A stretch of DNA of 8,802 bases from Nitrospirae bacterium GWC2_56_14 (GTDB lineage Bacteria > Nitrospirota > UBA9217), in NCBI GenBank assembly GCA_001803705.1, contig MHDY01000017.1, positions 4,820-13,621 of the forward strand, in the 5' to 3' direction. The notes beneath the pieces were generated by a model. That model was not told the origin of the DNA. It was given only the letters and a program-made list of their open reading frames with translations, and did not search any database. This document shows, piece by piece, positions 1-7,664 of this stretch. Position 1 is the stretch's first letter. Each line of letters starts with the position of its first letter. A program made the position numbers and the translations under genes.

Positions 1-818
1 TTGATCGGCACATGGCCGGGCCCCTCGATCATCACCTGCACGCCCGCCTCATGGGCCTGGTCGCGCAGTTCGCCCAGGATGATCAGCTCCTCGATCTGCG
101 CCCGGTCCGTGGCATCGGCGAGACACCCCGGCCGCATGCCGTCGCCTAAAGAAAGCGTCATGTCGTACTTTTTGCAGATTTCGACAAGCCGTTCGTACTG
201 GGTATAGAGCGGGTTTTCCTTTTCATTCACGATGCACCATTCGAGGTGGAACGCGCCGCCCCGGCTCACCACGTCCATGATCCTGCCCTGGCGCTTAAGA
301 CGCTCGATGCTCGACAGCGTAACGCCGCAGTGCACGGTCACGAAATCGACGCCTTCTTCCGCCTGCTCCTCGATGATGCGGAAAAGCGTTTCCGGGTCCA
401 TCTGGACGATGGGTTTCCCCTTTGCCACGGTCTCGACCGCAGCCTGGTAGATGGGCACGGTACCGACGGAGATGGTGGAATGCCGCATGATCTCGTTGCG
501 GATCTCGATGATCGGCCCGCCTGTCGAGAGGTCCATGACCGCGTCAGCGCCGGCAGCCACCGCGACCTTGAGCTTCTCGATCTCGTCAGCCACGGACATG
601 CGGTCCTTGGAGGTGCCGATGTTCGCGTTGACCTTGGTCCTTAAGCCCTTGCCGATGCCGAGCGGGGTGATCGACGTGTGGCGTTTGTTGCGGGTGATGA
701 CGATCGTGCCGTTCGCCACGCCTTCGACCACGTGGGACAGGCTGACGCTCTCGGTCCGCGCGACCGCCTCCATCTCCGGAGTAATGTTGCCTTTTCGTGC
801 TTCCAGTATCTGGGTCAT
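1..818 (-). CDS. thiC: Phosphomethylpyrimidine synthase ThiC, 3' part beyond window
   Basis: This radical-SAM enzyme rearranges aminoimidazole ribotide into hydroxymethylpyrimidine phosphate, the pyrimidine half of thiamine. The first 272 residues are visible; the gene continues past base 1. Recognisable family segments are NANIGTSKD (64-72), MDLSTGG (95-101), SVGTVPIYQAAVE (117-129), VDFVTVHCGVT (157-167), SRGGAF (185-190), SLGDGMRPGCLADATD (223-238) and EGPGHVP (265-271). The C-terminal cysteine motif that binds the [4Fe-4S] cluster lies outside the window. The protein starts directly at the catalytic domain, as in the short ThiC of about 430 residues found in many anaerobes, not the long form of E. 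coli. The ATG at 818-816 is preceded by an AGGTAG ribosome site. The gene lies 41 bp after thiE and is the last visible gene of the TPP-riboswitch operon. Confidence 0.96.
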   Translation of the reverse strand, partial: MTQILEARKGNITPEMEAVARTESVSLSHVVEGVANGTIVITRNKRHTSITPLGIGKGLRTKVNANIGTSKDRMSVADEIEKLKVAVAAGADAVMDLSTGGPIIEIRNEIMRHSTISVGTVPIYQAAVETVAKGKPIVQMDPETLFRIIEEQAEEGVDFVTVHCGVTLSSIERLKRQGRIMDVVSRGGAFHLEWCIVNEKENPLYTQYERLVEICKKYDMTLSLGDGMRPGCLADATDRAQIEELIILGELRDQAHEAGVQVMIEGPGHVPI

Positions 819-859
819 GATCTACCTCGCATGCGGGACTTCTGGGCTTTCAAAATTTT

Positions 860-1516
860 TTATCTCGGAGTGCAGTAATCGCAAGCTATTCTGTCCATAA
901 ACTCTATGGCCTGCATGAACTTCCTGGCTGCGGCTGTTATATCATCAGCAGCAAAGATCGATGATATGAGCGCCACTCCGTCTGCTCCGGCGGCAATGAC
1001 TTGAAGAATATTCGTGGTTTTTATTCCGCCAATGGCAAAGAGAGGCACATTGATATGATATTTTACTTCTCTGATGGTCGATTTTCCCACCGGCGCTCCA
1101 TACTGAGCTTTTGAAGGTGTCTCAAAGATCGGGCCAAAGGTGAGAAAATCAGCCCCCTTGGCCTCAGCATCCTTTGCCTCCTGAACGGAATGGGTCGAAG
1201 CTCCGATCAGCATGGCGCTTCCCACGATCTTCCGTGCGGCATCCACCGGCATGCTCTGATGGCCCAGGTGCACCCCGTCGGCTTCCACGGCAACAGCAAC
1301 ATCAACGTGGTCATTGACGAACAGCTTTGCCCCGAACTGCCGGGTAATGAGACGAAGCTCCTGCGCTAAAGCCAGCAGCTCACGTACAGGAAGGTCTTTC
1401 TCGCGGAGCTGAACTGCAGGTACTCCCCCTTGCAGAGCGAGACGGACAGCTTCGGGAAGCGGCAGCTTCGTCTGCTTCCGGTCGGTTATCAGATAAAGTT
1501 TGAAGTCAACGGGCAA
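860..1516 (-). CDS. thiE: Thiamine-phosphate synthase ThiE
   Basis: ThiE couples hydroxymethylpyrimidine pyrophosphate with thiazole phosphate (carboxylate) to give thiamine phosphate in the cytoplasm. The 218-residue product has the expected length for this TIM-barrel family. Family motifs are QLREKD (36-41), the VND Mg/pyrophosphate site (67-69), GVHLGH (81-86), GASTHS (105-110), TFGPIFETPSK (126-136), AIGGI (161-165) and GADGVALISSIF (177-188). The start is TTG at 1516-1514, chosen because an AGGAG ribosome site sits six bases upstream and the family N-terminus begins there; there is no ATG nearby. It is separated from thiG by 156 bp holding a large inverted repeat, so its transcription could be uncoupled from thiSG. 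Hand-counted GC over 901-1140 is about 48%, against 62-67% in sampled 60-base lines of thiC and thiG, so the gene may have a different history. Confidence 0.95.
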   Translation of the reverse strand: MPVDFKLYLITDRKQTKLPLPEAVRLALQGGVPAVQLREKDLPVRELLALAQELRLITRQFGAKLFVNDHVDVAVAVEADGVHLGHQSMPVDAARKIVGSAMLIGASTHSVQEAKDAEAKGADFLTFGPIFETPSKAQYGAPVGKSTIREVKYHINVPLFAIGGIKTTNILQVIAAGADGVALISSIFAADDITAAARKFMQAIEFMDRIACDYCTPR

Positions 1517-1548
1517 AGAAAGCTCCTACACAAAAAATGAAAAATCCT

Positions 1549-1655
1549 TTTGCCACGAAGGCACGAAGACACTAAGAAGATCTTAAAATTAACGCTTAAG
1601 AAAGAAAAAATCGCTTTTCCAGCCTTTCTTCGTGACTTCGTGCCTTCGTGGCAAA
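1549..1655. repeat. Perfect 20-bp inverted repeat between thiG and thiE
   Basis: The arms at 1549-1568 and 1636-1655 are exact reverse complements built on a GCCACGAAGGCACGAAG core. The complementarity continues inward for about 11 more bases with a few mismatches, leaving an AT-rich centre around 1580-1620. The transcript could form a long hairpin in the thiG-thiE spacer. The core resembles dispersed CACGAAG-type intergenic repeats seen in many environmental bacterial genomes. It lacks a clean run of T after the stem, so a strong intrinsic terminator is not obvious; mRNA processing or partial attenuation is possible. Confidence 0.85.
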
Positions 1656-1672
1656 GCTGGTTCCAGCTTCTC

Positions 1673-2452
1673 TCAGCTTCCGATCATCCCGTCCAGCGGA
1701 CTGCTTGCCGTGGCGTAAAGCTTCTTCGGTATCCTGCCCGCGCGGTAGGCGAGCCGTCCGCCGAGCACACCGTACTTCATGGCCTCGGCCATGGCAATGG
1801 GGTCCTTGGCGCCGGCAATGGCGGTGTTCAACAGCACGGCGTCGCATCCCAGCTCCATGGCAAAAGCCACATCAGAGGCCGTACCCACACCTGCGTCAAC
1901 GATGACTGGCACCTTCACGGTCTCCATGATGATCCTGAGGTTATACGGATTCCTGATGCCGAGGCCTGACCCGATGGGTGCGGCAAGCGGCATGACCGCA
2001 GGACAGCCGACATCCACGAGCTTCCTGCACATGATCGGGTCATCGCTGACGTAGGGCAACACGATGAGCCCCTCTTTGACCAGCACTTTCGCAGCCTCGA
2101 GCGTCGCCTCGTTGTCCGGGAACAGGGTCTTGTCGTCGCCGATCACCTCGAGCTTCACGAGTTTCGTGATCCCCGCTTCGGCGGCGAGCATGGCCGTCCG
2201 GATCGCGTCCTTTGCCGTATAGCAACCCGCCGTGTTCGGCAAGATCTTGTACTTTTTCGGGTCAATGTAATCGAGCAGGTTCTCTTTGCTTTTGTCGATG
2301 ATGTTCACCCGGCGCACCGACACGGTGATCACATCGGACCCCGACGCCTCGGTCGCCCGTCTTGTTTCTTCAAAATCCTTATACTTCCCCGACCCGACCC
2401 AGAGACGGGATTTGAACTCAATACCGGCAATTACCAGCTTATCATCATTCAT
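1673..2452 (-). CDS. thiG: Thiazole synthase ThiG
   Basis: ThiG condenses 1-deoxyxylulose 5-phosphate, dehydroglycine (or iminoacetate) and the sulfur carried by ThiS-thiocarboxylate into the thiazole phosphate ring. The 259-residue product has the normal length. Visible family features are the start of the barrel, LVIAGIEFKSRLWVGSGKY (6-24), the catalytic lysine in KLVKLEVIGD (Lys100, by analogy with the Schiff-base lysine of characterised ThiG), LPNTAGCYTA (71-80), the phosphate-binding AAPIGSGLGI (157-166), VDAGVGTASD (185-194) and LLNTAIAGAKDP (207-218). The ATG at 2452-2450 has an AAGGAG site about 10 bases upstream. It follows thiS by 33 bp, which fits the ThiS-ThiG partnership. Neither thiF nor thiH/thiO is in view, so the sulfur activator and glycine oxidation enzyme must be elsewhere. 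Confidence 0.97.
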   Translation of the reverse strand: MNDDKLVIAGIEFKSRLWVGSGKYKDFEETRRATEASGSDVITVSVRRVNIIDKSKENLLDYIDPKKYKILPNTAGCYTAKDAIRTAMLAAEAGITKLVKLEVIGDDKTLFPDNEATLEAAKVLVKEGLIVLPYVSDDPIMCRKLVDVGCPAVMPLAAPIGSGLGIRNPYNLRIIMETVKVPVIVDAGVGTASDVAFAMELGCDAVLLNTAIAGAKDPIAMAEAMKYGVLGGRLAYRAGRIPKKLYATASSPLDGMIGS

Positions 2453-2485
2453 AGAAAGATTGCTCCTTGACTGTATCCGCTGATT

Positions 2486-2722
2486 TTAATCCGCAATCCG
2501 CAATCCGAAATCCGCAATTGAAAACCCTCCCGCCATAAAACTCACAACCTCAAAACTGTCCCCTTCTTGCAATACGGTCGTCTCATAGGTCGCCTTCTTC
2601 ACGATCTCAAGGTTCCGCTCAACAGCCACTTTCTCCGTTTTAACCTTCAAATGCTCCAGCAGGCCCCGGACCGTAAGTCCGTCAGGGACGGCCCGTTTTT
2701 CACCGTTCAGCGTGATGTTCAT
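2486..2722 (-). CDS. thiS: Sulfur-carrier protein ThiS with an abnormal C-terminal tail
   Basis: ThiS is a small ubiquitin-fold protein whose C-terminal Gly-Gly is adenylated by ThiF and then thiocarboxylated to donate sulfur to ThiG. The fold is clear: MNITLNGEKRAVPDG at the N-terminus, VAVERNLEIV (33-42), LQEGDSFEVVSFMAGG (51-66). ThiS normally stops right after Gly-Gly (about 66 residues). Here Gly65-Gly66 are followed by 12 more residues, FSIADFGLRIAD, encoded by a tandem heptamer repeat (2488-2520); the TAA stop lies at the outer edge of that array. Unless the tail is cleaved, the protein cannot be activated. The ATG at 2722 is preferred over an upstream in-frame TTG at 2749 because GGAGA lies eight bases upstream and the TTG falls almost against the terminator T-run. 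It is the first gene after the riboswitch. Confidence 0.9.
   Translation of the reverse strand: MNITLNGEKRAVPDGLTVRGLLEHLKVKTEKVAVERNLEIVKKATYETTVLQEGDSFEVVSFMAGGFSIADFGLRIAD
2488..2520. repeat. Tandem heptamer array AATCCG(C/A) at the thiS 3' end
   Basis: Four consecutive heptamers (AATCCGC, AATCCGC, AATCCGA, AATCCGC) run from 2488 to 2515, followed by AATTG. The array replaces the place where the thiS stop codon would be expected and supplies the last residues of that protein. The same array with the same AATT end occurs in the MoeA-like gene at 8645-8676 and in degenerate form at 8579-8603. Confidence 0.9.
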
Positions 2723-2741
2723 GCGTCTGTCTCCGATGGAT

Positions 2742-2773
2742 AAAAACAAAAAGCCGCATCCAAAGATGCGGCT
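2742..2773 (-). terminator. Rho-independent terminator of the TPP riboswitch
   Basis: Read on the minus strand, AGCCGCATC (2773-2765), a four-base TTTG loop and GATGCGGCT (2760-2752) form a perfect nine-pair stem, followed by TTTTGTTTTT. It sits between the aptamer and the thiS ribosome site, the normal position for TPP-dependent transcription termination. An AGCCCU stretch just before the stem (2782-2777) is complementary to AGGGCU in the aptamer (2871-2866), so it is a candidate part of the alternative antiterminator pairing. Confidence 0.9.
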
Positions 2774-2792
2774 GGAAGGGCTTTTAATGATG

Positions 2793-2890
2793 GTACACTG
2801 CTCGCCTTCCCTACGCCGGAACTACCCGGATCAGGTTCTAAGGGTCGTCCGGAAAAGGACTCTCAGCCCTAAGGCTCCCCCAGCTCGTAC
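2793..2890 (-). promoter_or_regulatory. TPP riboswitch (THI element) aptamer
   Basis: On the minus strand the leader carries the conserved THI-box elements in order: GGGGGAGCC, the CTGAGA motif (2867-2862), ACCC followed by GAACCTGAT (2839-2831), then CCGGGTAGTTCCGGCGTAGGG. The outer helix can be drawn with GTAC at both ends (2887-2890 and 2793-2796). With thiamine pyrophosphate bound, the downstream terminator would form and thiSGEC expression would stop. The location ahead of thiS and the gene content agree fully with this role. Confidence 0.97.
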
Positions 2891-2905
2891 TATGTAATTG
2901 TAGGT

Positions 2906-2934
2906 AAAATACAGCACACCCCAGTCAAAGTCAA
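2906..2934 (-). promoter_or_regulatory. Candidate promoter of the thi operon
   Basis: On the minus strand TTGACT (2934-2929), a 17-base spacer and TATTTT (2911-2906) match a sigma-70-type promoter moderately well. Transcription would begin about 10 bases before the riboswitch helix. A second TTGACT directly adjoins the first (2928-2923), with TACAAT 20 bases further on, a spacing too long to be favoured. The assignment rests on motif and position only. Confidence 0.4.
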
Positions 2935-2935
2935 C

Positions 2936-3225
2936 GGTTTTCTGGTTAGCGTGTGCGGCCGCTATTCAAGATAAATATCGTTGAACTTCCTCCGGTCAGT
3001 TGCACTTCCTATGCACAATTTTCTACGCATAAAGTATTAAAGTGCCAATGAGCAAACTTGCGCTTTGTTTTTTCCGCGCTATAGTTTAGACAAATTGTTT
3101 TCATTTCATTTAAAACAATCAATATTGACCAGACACTGCATCCGGTCCGGCGCCACGCTCCCGATGATGCGACAGGAGGCTGTGGTTCGTCCGGGTAAGA
3201 ACAATAACAGAAACGGAGGTGTTCG
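2936..3225. other. Divergent intergenic region with palindrome and leader
   Basis: About 290 bp separate the thi promoter from the molybdenum-hydroxylase genes. An AT-rich stretch at 3060-3130 holds an exact 8-bp inverted repeat, ATTGTTTT (3094-3101) and AAAACAAT (3112-3119), 10 bases apart, which could be an operator. A weak promoter, TAGACA (3087-3092) with TTTAAA (3109-3114), overlaps it. The GC-rich stretch 3138-3200 can form short stems: GCATC with GATGC, and CCAC plus CTCC with GGAG plus GTGG. No convincing gene lies here, and I could not match the leader to a known riboswitch class. Confidence 0.45.
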
Positions 3226-3674
3226 ATGATACATCTGGAGATCAATGGGAAAAAGTATGACGTTGATGTCGCGGAGGACGTGCCGCTTTTGTGGGTCATC
3301 CGCGAGCGGCTGCAGATGATTGGCACGAAGTTCGGATGCGGCATCGGCATGTGCGGGTCCTGTACCGTTCACCTGGACGGCAAGGCGGTCCGTTCGTGCC
3401 AGACCCCGGCTGGATCAGCGCAGGGCAAAAAGATCATAACCATCGAAGGGCTGCCGGAAAGCCATCCGGTGAAACAGGCCTGGGTCAAGGAGCAGGTCCC
3501 TCAATGCGGATATTGCCAGCCCGGCCAGATCATGCAGGCCGCGGCGCTCCTTGCCGAAGACCCCCACCCCACGGAGAAGAAGATCGTCGAGCACATGAAC
3601 GGGAACCTTTGCCGCTGCGGCACGTATGTCAGCATCAAGAGCGCCATTCGCCTTGCATCCGCGGGAGGGAAAAA

Positions 3675-3678
<4 letters not shown>
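3226..3678 (+). CDS. Molybdenum hydroxylase small subunit, two [2Fe-2S] clusters (IorA-like)
   Basis: This electron-transfer subunit of a xanthine-dehydrogenase-family hydroxylase carries two [2Fe-2S] clusters that take electrons from the molybdenum site in the partner protein. The 150-residue length is typical. The N-terminal plant-type ferredoxin domain binds one cluster through Cys38, Cys43, Cys46 and Cys58 (FGCGIGMCGSC). The C-terminal helical domain binds the second through Cys94, Cys97, Cys129 and Cys131 (QCGYCQPGQ and LCRCGTY). All eight ligands are present. The ATG has a GGAGG site six bases upstream. Its stop overlaps the start of the large subunit (ATGA), so translation is coupled. 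It has no signal peptide of its own, and presumably crosses the membrane bound to the Tat-signal-bearing large subunit. Similarity is greatest to IorA and related periplasmic dehydrogenases; the substrate cannot be read from the sequence. Confidence 0.95.
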
Positions 3679-5840
<2,162 letters not shown>

Positions 5841-5853
5841 ATAGAAAGGCATT

Positions 5854-5881
5854 TACCGCGAGGGCGCGAAGGACGCGAGGA
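5854..5881. repeat. GCGAAGG-type dispersed repeat
   Basis: ACCGCGAGGGCGCGAAGGAC and the following GCGAGGA directly after the large-subunit gene resemble a GC-rich variant of the CACGAAGGCACGAAG repeat found between thiG and thiE. Only one arm is seen here. Assignment is by pattern resemblance. Confidence 0.5.
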
Positions 5882-5978
5882 AGGCAATGAGAACAGAAAC
5901 AATATCTTTGACACGGATAAGGGCGGATAAAGGCTATGAAGGGTCAGGATACAGCGAGAAACCGTCTCGCTCCTTTGT

Positions 5979-6047
5979 GTCATTCCCGCGAAGGCGGGAA
6001 TCCAGTCCTTCAGGCCGTTACTGGATCCCCGTTCTCACGGGGATGAC
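5979..6047. repeat. dRS3-like palindromic repeat unit (double hairpin)
   Basis: Two hairpins face each other: ATTCCCGC-GAAG-GCGGGAAT (5982-6001) and ATCCCCG-TTCTCA-CGGGGAT (6025-6044). The flanks GTCAT and ATGAC, and the inner ATCCAG and CTGGAT, are themselves inverted, so the whole unit is a dyad. The ATTCCC...GGGAAT arm matches the dRS3-type element described in Neisseria and similar intergenic repeats in many other bacteria. It can read as a spurious peptide containing FPRRRESS, a familiar artefact of this repeat. Confidence 0.85.
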
Positions 6048-6116
6048 GAATGTGAATGCTATTCATCTATCGCCGTCTTTCGTCGCAGATGTTTCATAGT
6101 CTTTGTCAGATGGTAT

Positions 6117-6238
6117 TAATACGAACGCATTAAATAATGACACATGCTGTACCTTTTTATCCTCTCCCCTCTGCGGGAGAGGGTAGGGTGAGGGGGATCC
6201 CTCCGAGGGATGTAACAATTTTTAATTCGTTTGCATTA
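6117..6238. repeat. 122-bp element with imperfect terminal inverted repeats
   Basis: The ends 6117-6134 and 6221-6238 are reverse complements at 15 of 18 positions. Between them lie a CCTCTCCC/GGGAGAGG hairpin (6161-6182) followed by TAGGGTGAGGGG, a very common dispersed bacterial repeat, and a second hairpin ATCCCT-CCG-AGGGAT (6197-6211). The arrangement is like a small non-autonomous mobile element or a composite repeat. It ends 30 bp before xdhC. Confidence 0.6.
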
Positions 6239-6268
6239 GTGTCAAAAAATTTTGCAGTGAGGTGATCC

Positions 6269-7117
6269 ATGCAGATCTACGAAGAAGCATTAAGGCTCAA
6301 AAAACAGGGCCGGACCTCGGCCATCGCGACCATCGTCGAATGCCGCGGCTCGTCGCCGCAGAAACAGGGCGCCAAGATGCTCGTGCGCGACGATGGTTCG
6401 ATCCTGGGAACGCTCGGCGGCGGATGCCTTGAGGCGGACGTGAGGCAGGCCGCGCTCATGGCTTTGAAGGACGGAGAGCCGGCTACCATGCCCTTCGAGC
6501 TCACCGAACAGAAAGGCGGGCTCGTATGCGGCGGCACGGTGCTCGTCTACATCGAACCGCTGCTGCTCGAACCCCATCTCGTGATCCTGGGCGCAGGCCA
6601 TGTGGGGAAACGGCTGGCAACGCTCGCCCGCTTCACCGGGTTCCGGGTGACCGTGGTGGATGATCGAGAAGAGTACGCCAACCAGGAGAACATACCCGAT
6701 GCGAACGAGCTGATGGTCAGGTCGTTCACCCGGGCCTTTGAGGACCTCCCAATGGAAAACAGCGCTTTCGTCGTCGTGGCGACGCGCGGCCACAATCACG
6801 ATCTGGACGCAGTGAAGGCCGCACTCCGGACCACCGCGGGGTATATCGGCCTTCTGGGAAGCAGGCGCAAAAAGGCGCTGCTCTGGAGGTCGCTGGAGGA
6901 AAGCGGTTTTTCCAGGGAAGAGATCAACAGGGTCATCATACCCGTTGGCTTGGAGATCGGGTCCGTATCACCCGAGGAGATCAGCGTGAGCATCATGGCG
7001 CAGATCATTCAAAAAAGGAGAGCGAATGGAGCATCGAAAACCGGCGGCGCTCGTACTTGCAGCAGGCTCATCCACGAGGATGGGGACCTCCAAACAGCTT
7101 CTGCGGCTCGGCAATAA
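6269..7117 (+). CDS. xdhC: XdhC/CoxI-family molybdenum-cofactor maturation factor
   Basis: XdhC-family proteins bind molybdopterin cofactor, assist its sulfuration and deliver it to xanthine-dehydrogenase-type enzymes. The 282-residue product shows the N-terminal domain with RGSSPQKQGAKMLV (26-39), GTLGGGCLEADV (47-58) and GLVCGGTV with Cys87 (84-91), then a Rossmann domain with HLVILGAGHVGKRLA (103-117), VDDREEYAN (130-138), TRGHNHDLD (172-180) and GYIGLLGSRRKK (191-202). It ends with the family signature IPVGLEIGSVSPEEI (224-238). Homologous sequence should stop near residue 252; the last 30 residues are read from the start of the next gene in another frame, a 92-bp overlap. The ATG at 6269 has GAGGTG five bases upstream. 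Its position before mocA and after the hydroxylase genes indicates that it serves that enzyme. Confidence 0.92.
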   Translation: MQIYEEALRLKKQGRTSAIATIVECRGSSPQKQGAKMLVRDDGSILGTLGGGCLEADVRQAALMALKDGEPATMPFELTEQKGGLVCGGTVLVYIEPLLLEPHLVILGAGHVGKRLATLARFTGFRVTVVDDREEYANQENIPDANELMVRSFTRAFEDLPMENSAFVVVATRGHNHDLDAVKAALRTTAGYIGLLGSRRKKALLWRSLEESGFSREEINRVIIPVGLEIGSVSPEEISVSIMAQIIQKRRANGASKTGGARTCSRLIHEDGDLQTASAARQ

Positions 7118-7664
7118 GACCGTCATCCGCCATTGCGTCGACACGCTTGCCGCCGCAGGCATTGAACAGGTCGTTGTGGTCACCGGAACGCAGCATGATG
7201 CCTGTGCACAAGAGCTGGAAGGCACGGGCGTGCGCATCGTACGAAATGAGGCGCAAGGCAGCCAGATGGCCAATTCTGTTCGCCTCGGGCTGCGCGCCCT
7301 GGATGAAACCTCTTCGGGAGTTATAGTGTGCCTCGTCGACCACCCGCTCGTCACACCCGGCACGTACCAGGCGATCATCGACGCCCATGCACGATCGCCG
7401 GAAAAGATCATCATCCCCGCCTTCCAGGGAAAGCGCGGACACCCCAGTCTCTTTCCCTTCGACCTCATCAGCGAGCTGTTCTTTCTGCCTACTCTTCGCG
7501 ACCTGATCCGCGAAAATAACGGCCAGGTGCTTATGGTCGAGGTCCCCGATGAGGGAGCGGTACTGGACATGGATACCAGGGAAGATTATCTCGTCATCGC
7601 CGAAAAGTTCGCGAAGCGCGCGGACAGCGTACCTGCAGGAGAGAACCATGTGCATCGAGCGTGA
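7026..7664 (+). CDS. mocA: MocA-type molybdenum cofactor nucleotidyltransferase
   Basis: MocA transfers CMP from CTP to molybdopterin, giving the cytosine dinucleotide used by XDH-family enzymes such as aldehyde and isoquinoline oxidoreductases. The 212-residue protein is a single MobA-like nucleotidyltransferase domain. It has the nucleotide loop LAAGSSTRMGTSKQLL (11-26), the NEAQGSQMANSVRLGL segment (74-89), the metal-binding aspartate in VCLVDHPLV (Asp105, 101-109), KRGHPSLF (136-143) and LDMDTREDY (180-188). The family to which it belongs cannot strictly be separated from guanylyltransferase MobA by eye, but the XDH-type partner and the xdhC neighbour favour CTP. The ATG at 7026 follows an AGGAG site inside the end of xdhC, and its stop overlaps the next gene by 17 bp, so the three genes are translationally coupled. 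Confidence 0.9.
   Translation: MEHRKPAALVLAAGSSTRMGTSKQLLRLGNKTVIRHCVDTLAAAGIEQVVVVTGTQHDACAQELEGTGVRIVRNEAQGSQMANSVRLGLRALDETSSGVIVCLVDHPLVTPGTYQAIIDAHARSPEKIIIPAFQGKRGHPSLFPFDLISELFFLPTLRDLIRENNGQVLMVEVPDEGAVLDMDTREDYLVIAEKFAKRADSVPAGENHVHRA

Larger units (their letters stand above)
5841..6268. other. Repeat-filled intergenic region before xdhC
   Basis: This 428-bp gap contains no credible gene. From left to right it holds a GC-rich GCGAAGGACGCGAGG-type repeat (5854-5881), a short direct repeat of CGGATAA (5914-5930), a dRS3-like double hairpin (5979-6047), and a 122-bp inverted-repeat-flanked element (6117-6238). The xdhC ribosome site, GAGGTG, is at its end. The gap may divide the enzyme genes from the maturation genes, so xdhC may need its own promoter; none is convincing. 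Confidence 0.75.

Noticed and set aside
2723..2749. Longer ThiS starting at TTG 2749
   Set aside because: That start lies almost on the terminator T-run; the ATG at 2722 has a good ribosome site and matches the family N-terminus.
3138..3205. Molybdenum-cofactor riboswitch in the leader
   Set aside because: Only short stems can be drawn and I cannot align it with the known consensus; kept only as a question for a covariance search.
3291..3674. Upstream extension of the large subunit frame
   Set aside because: The extra 128 residues are an out-of-frame reading of the iron-sulfur subunit; the Tat signal and the ATG at 3675 fix the true start.
5887..6099. Small open frame with a peptide containing FPRRRESS and WIPVLTGMT
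   Set aside because: This is the familiar artefact of translating a dRS3-like repeat, not a gene.
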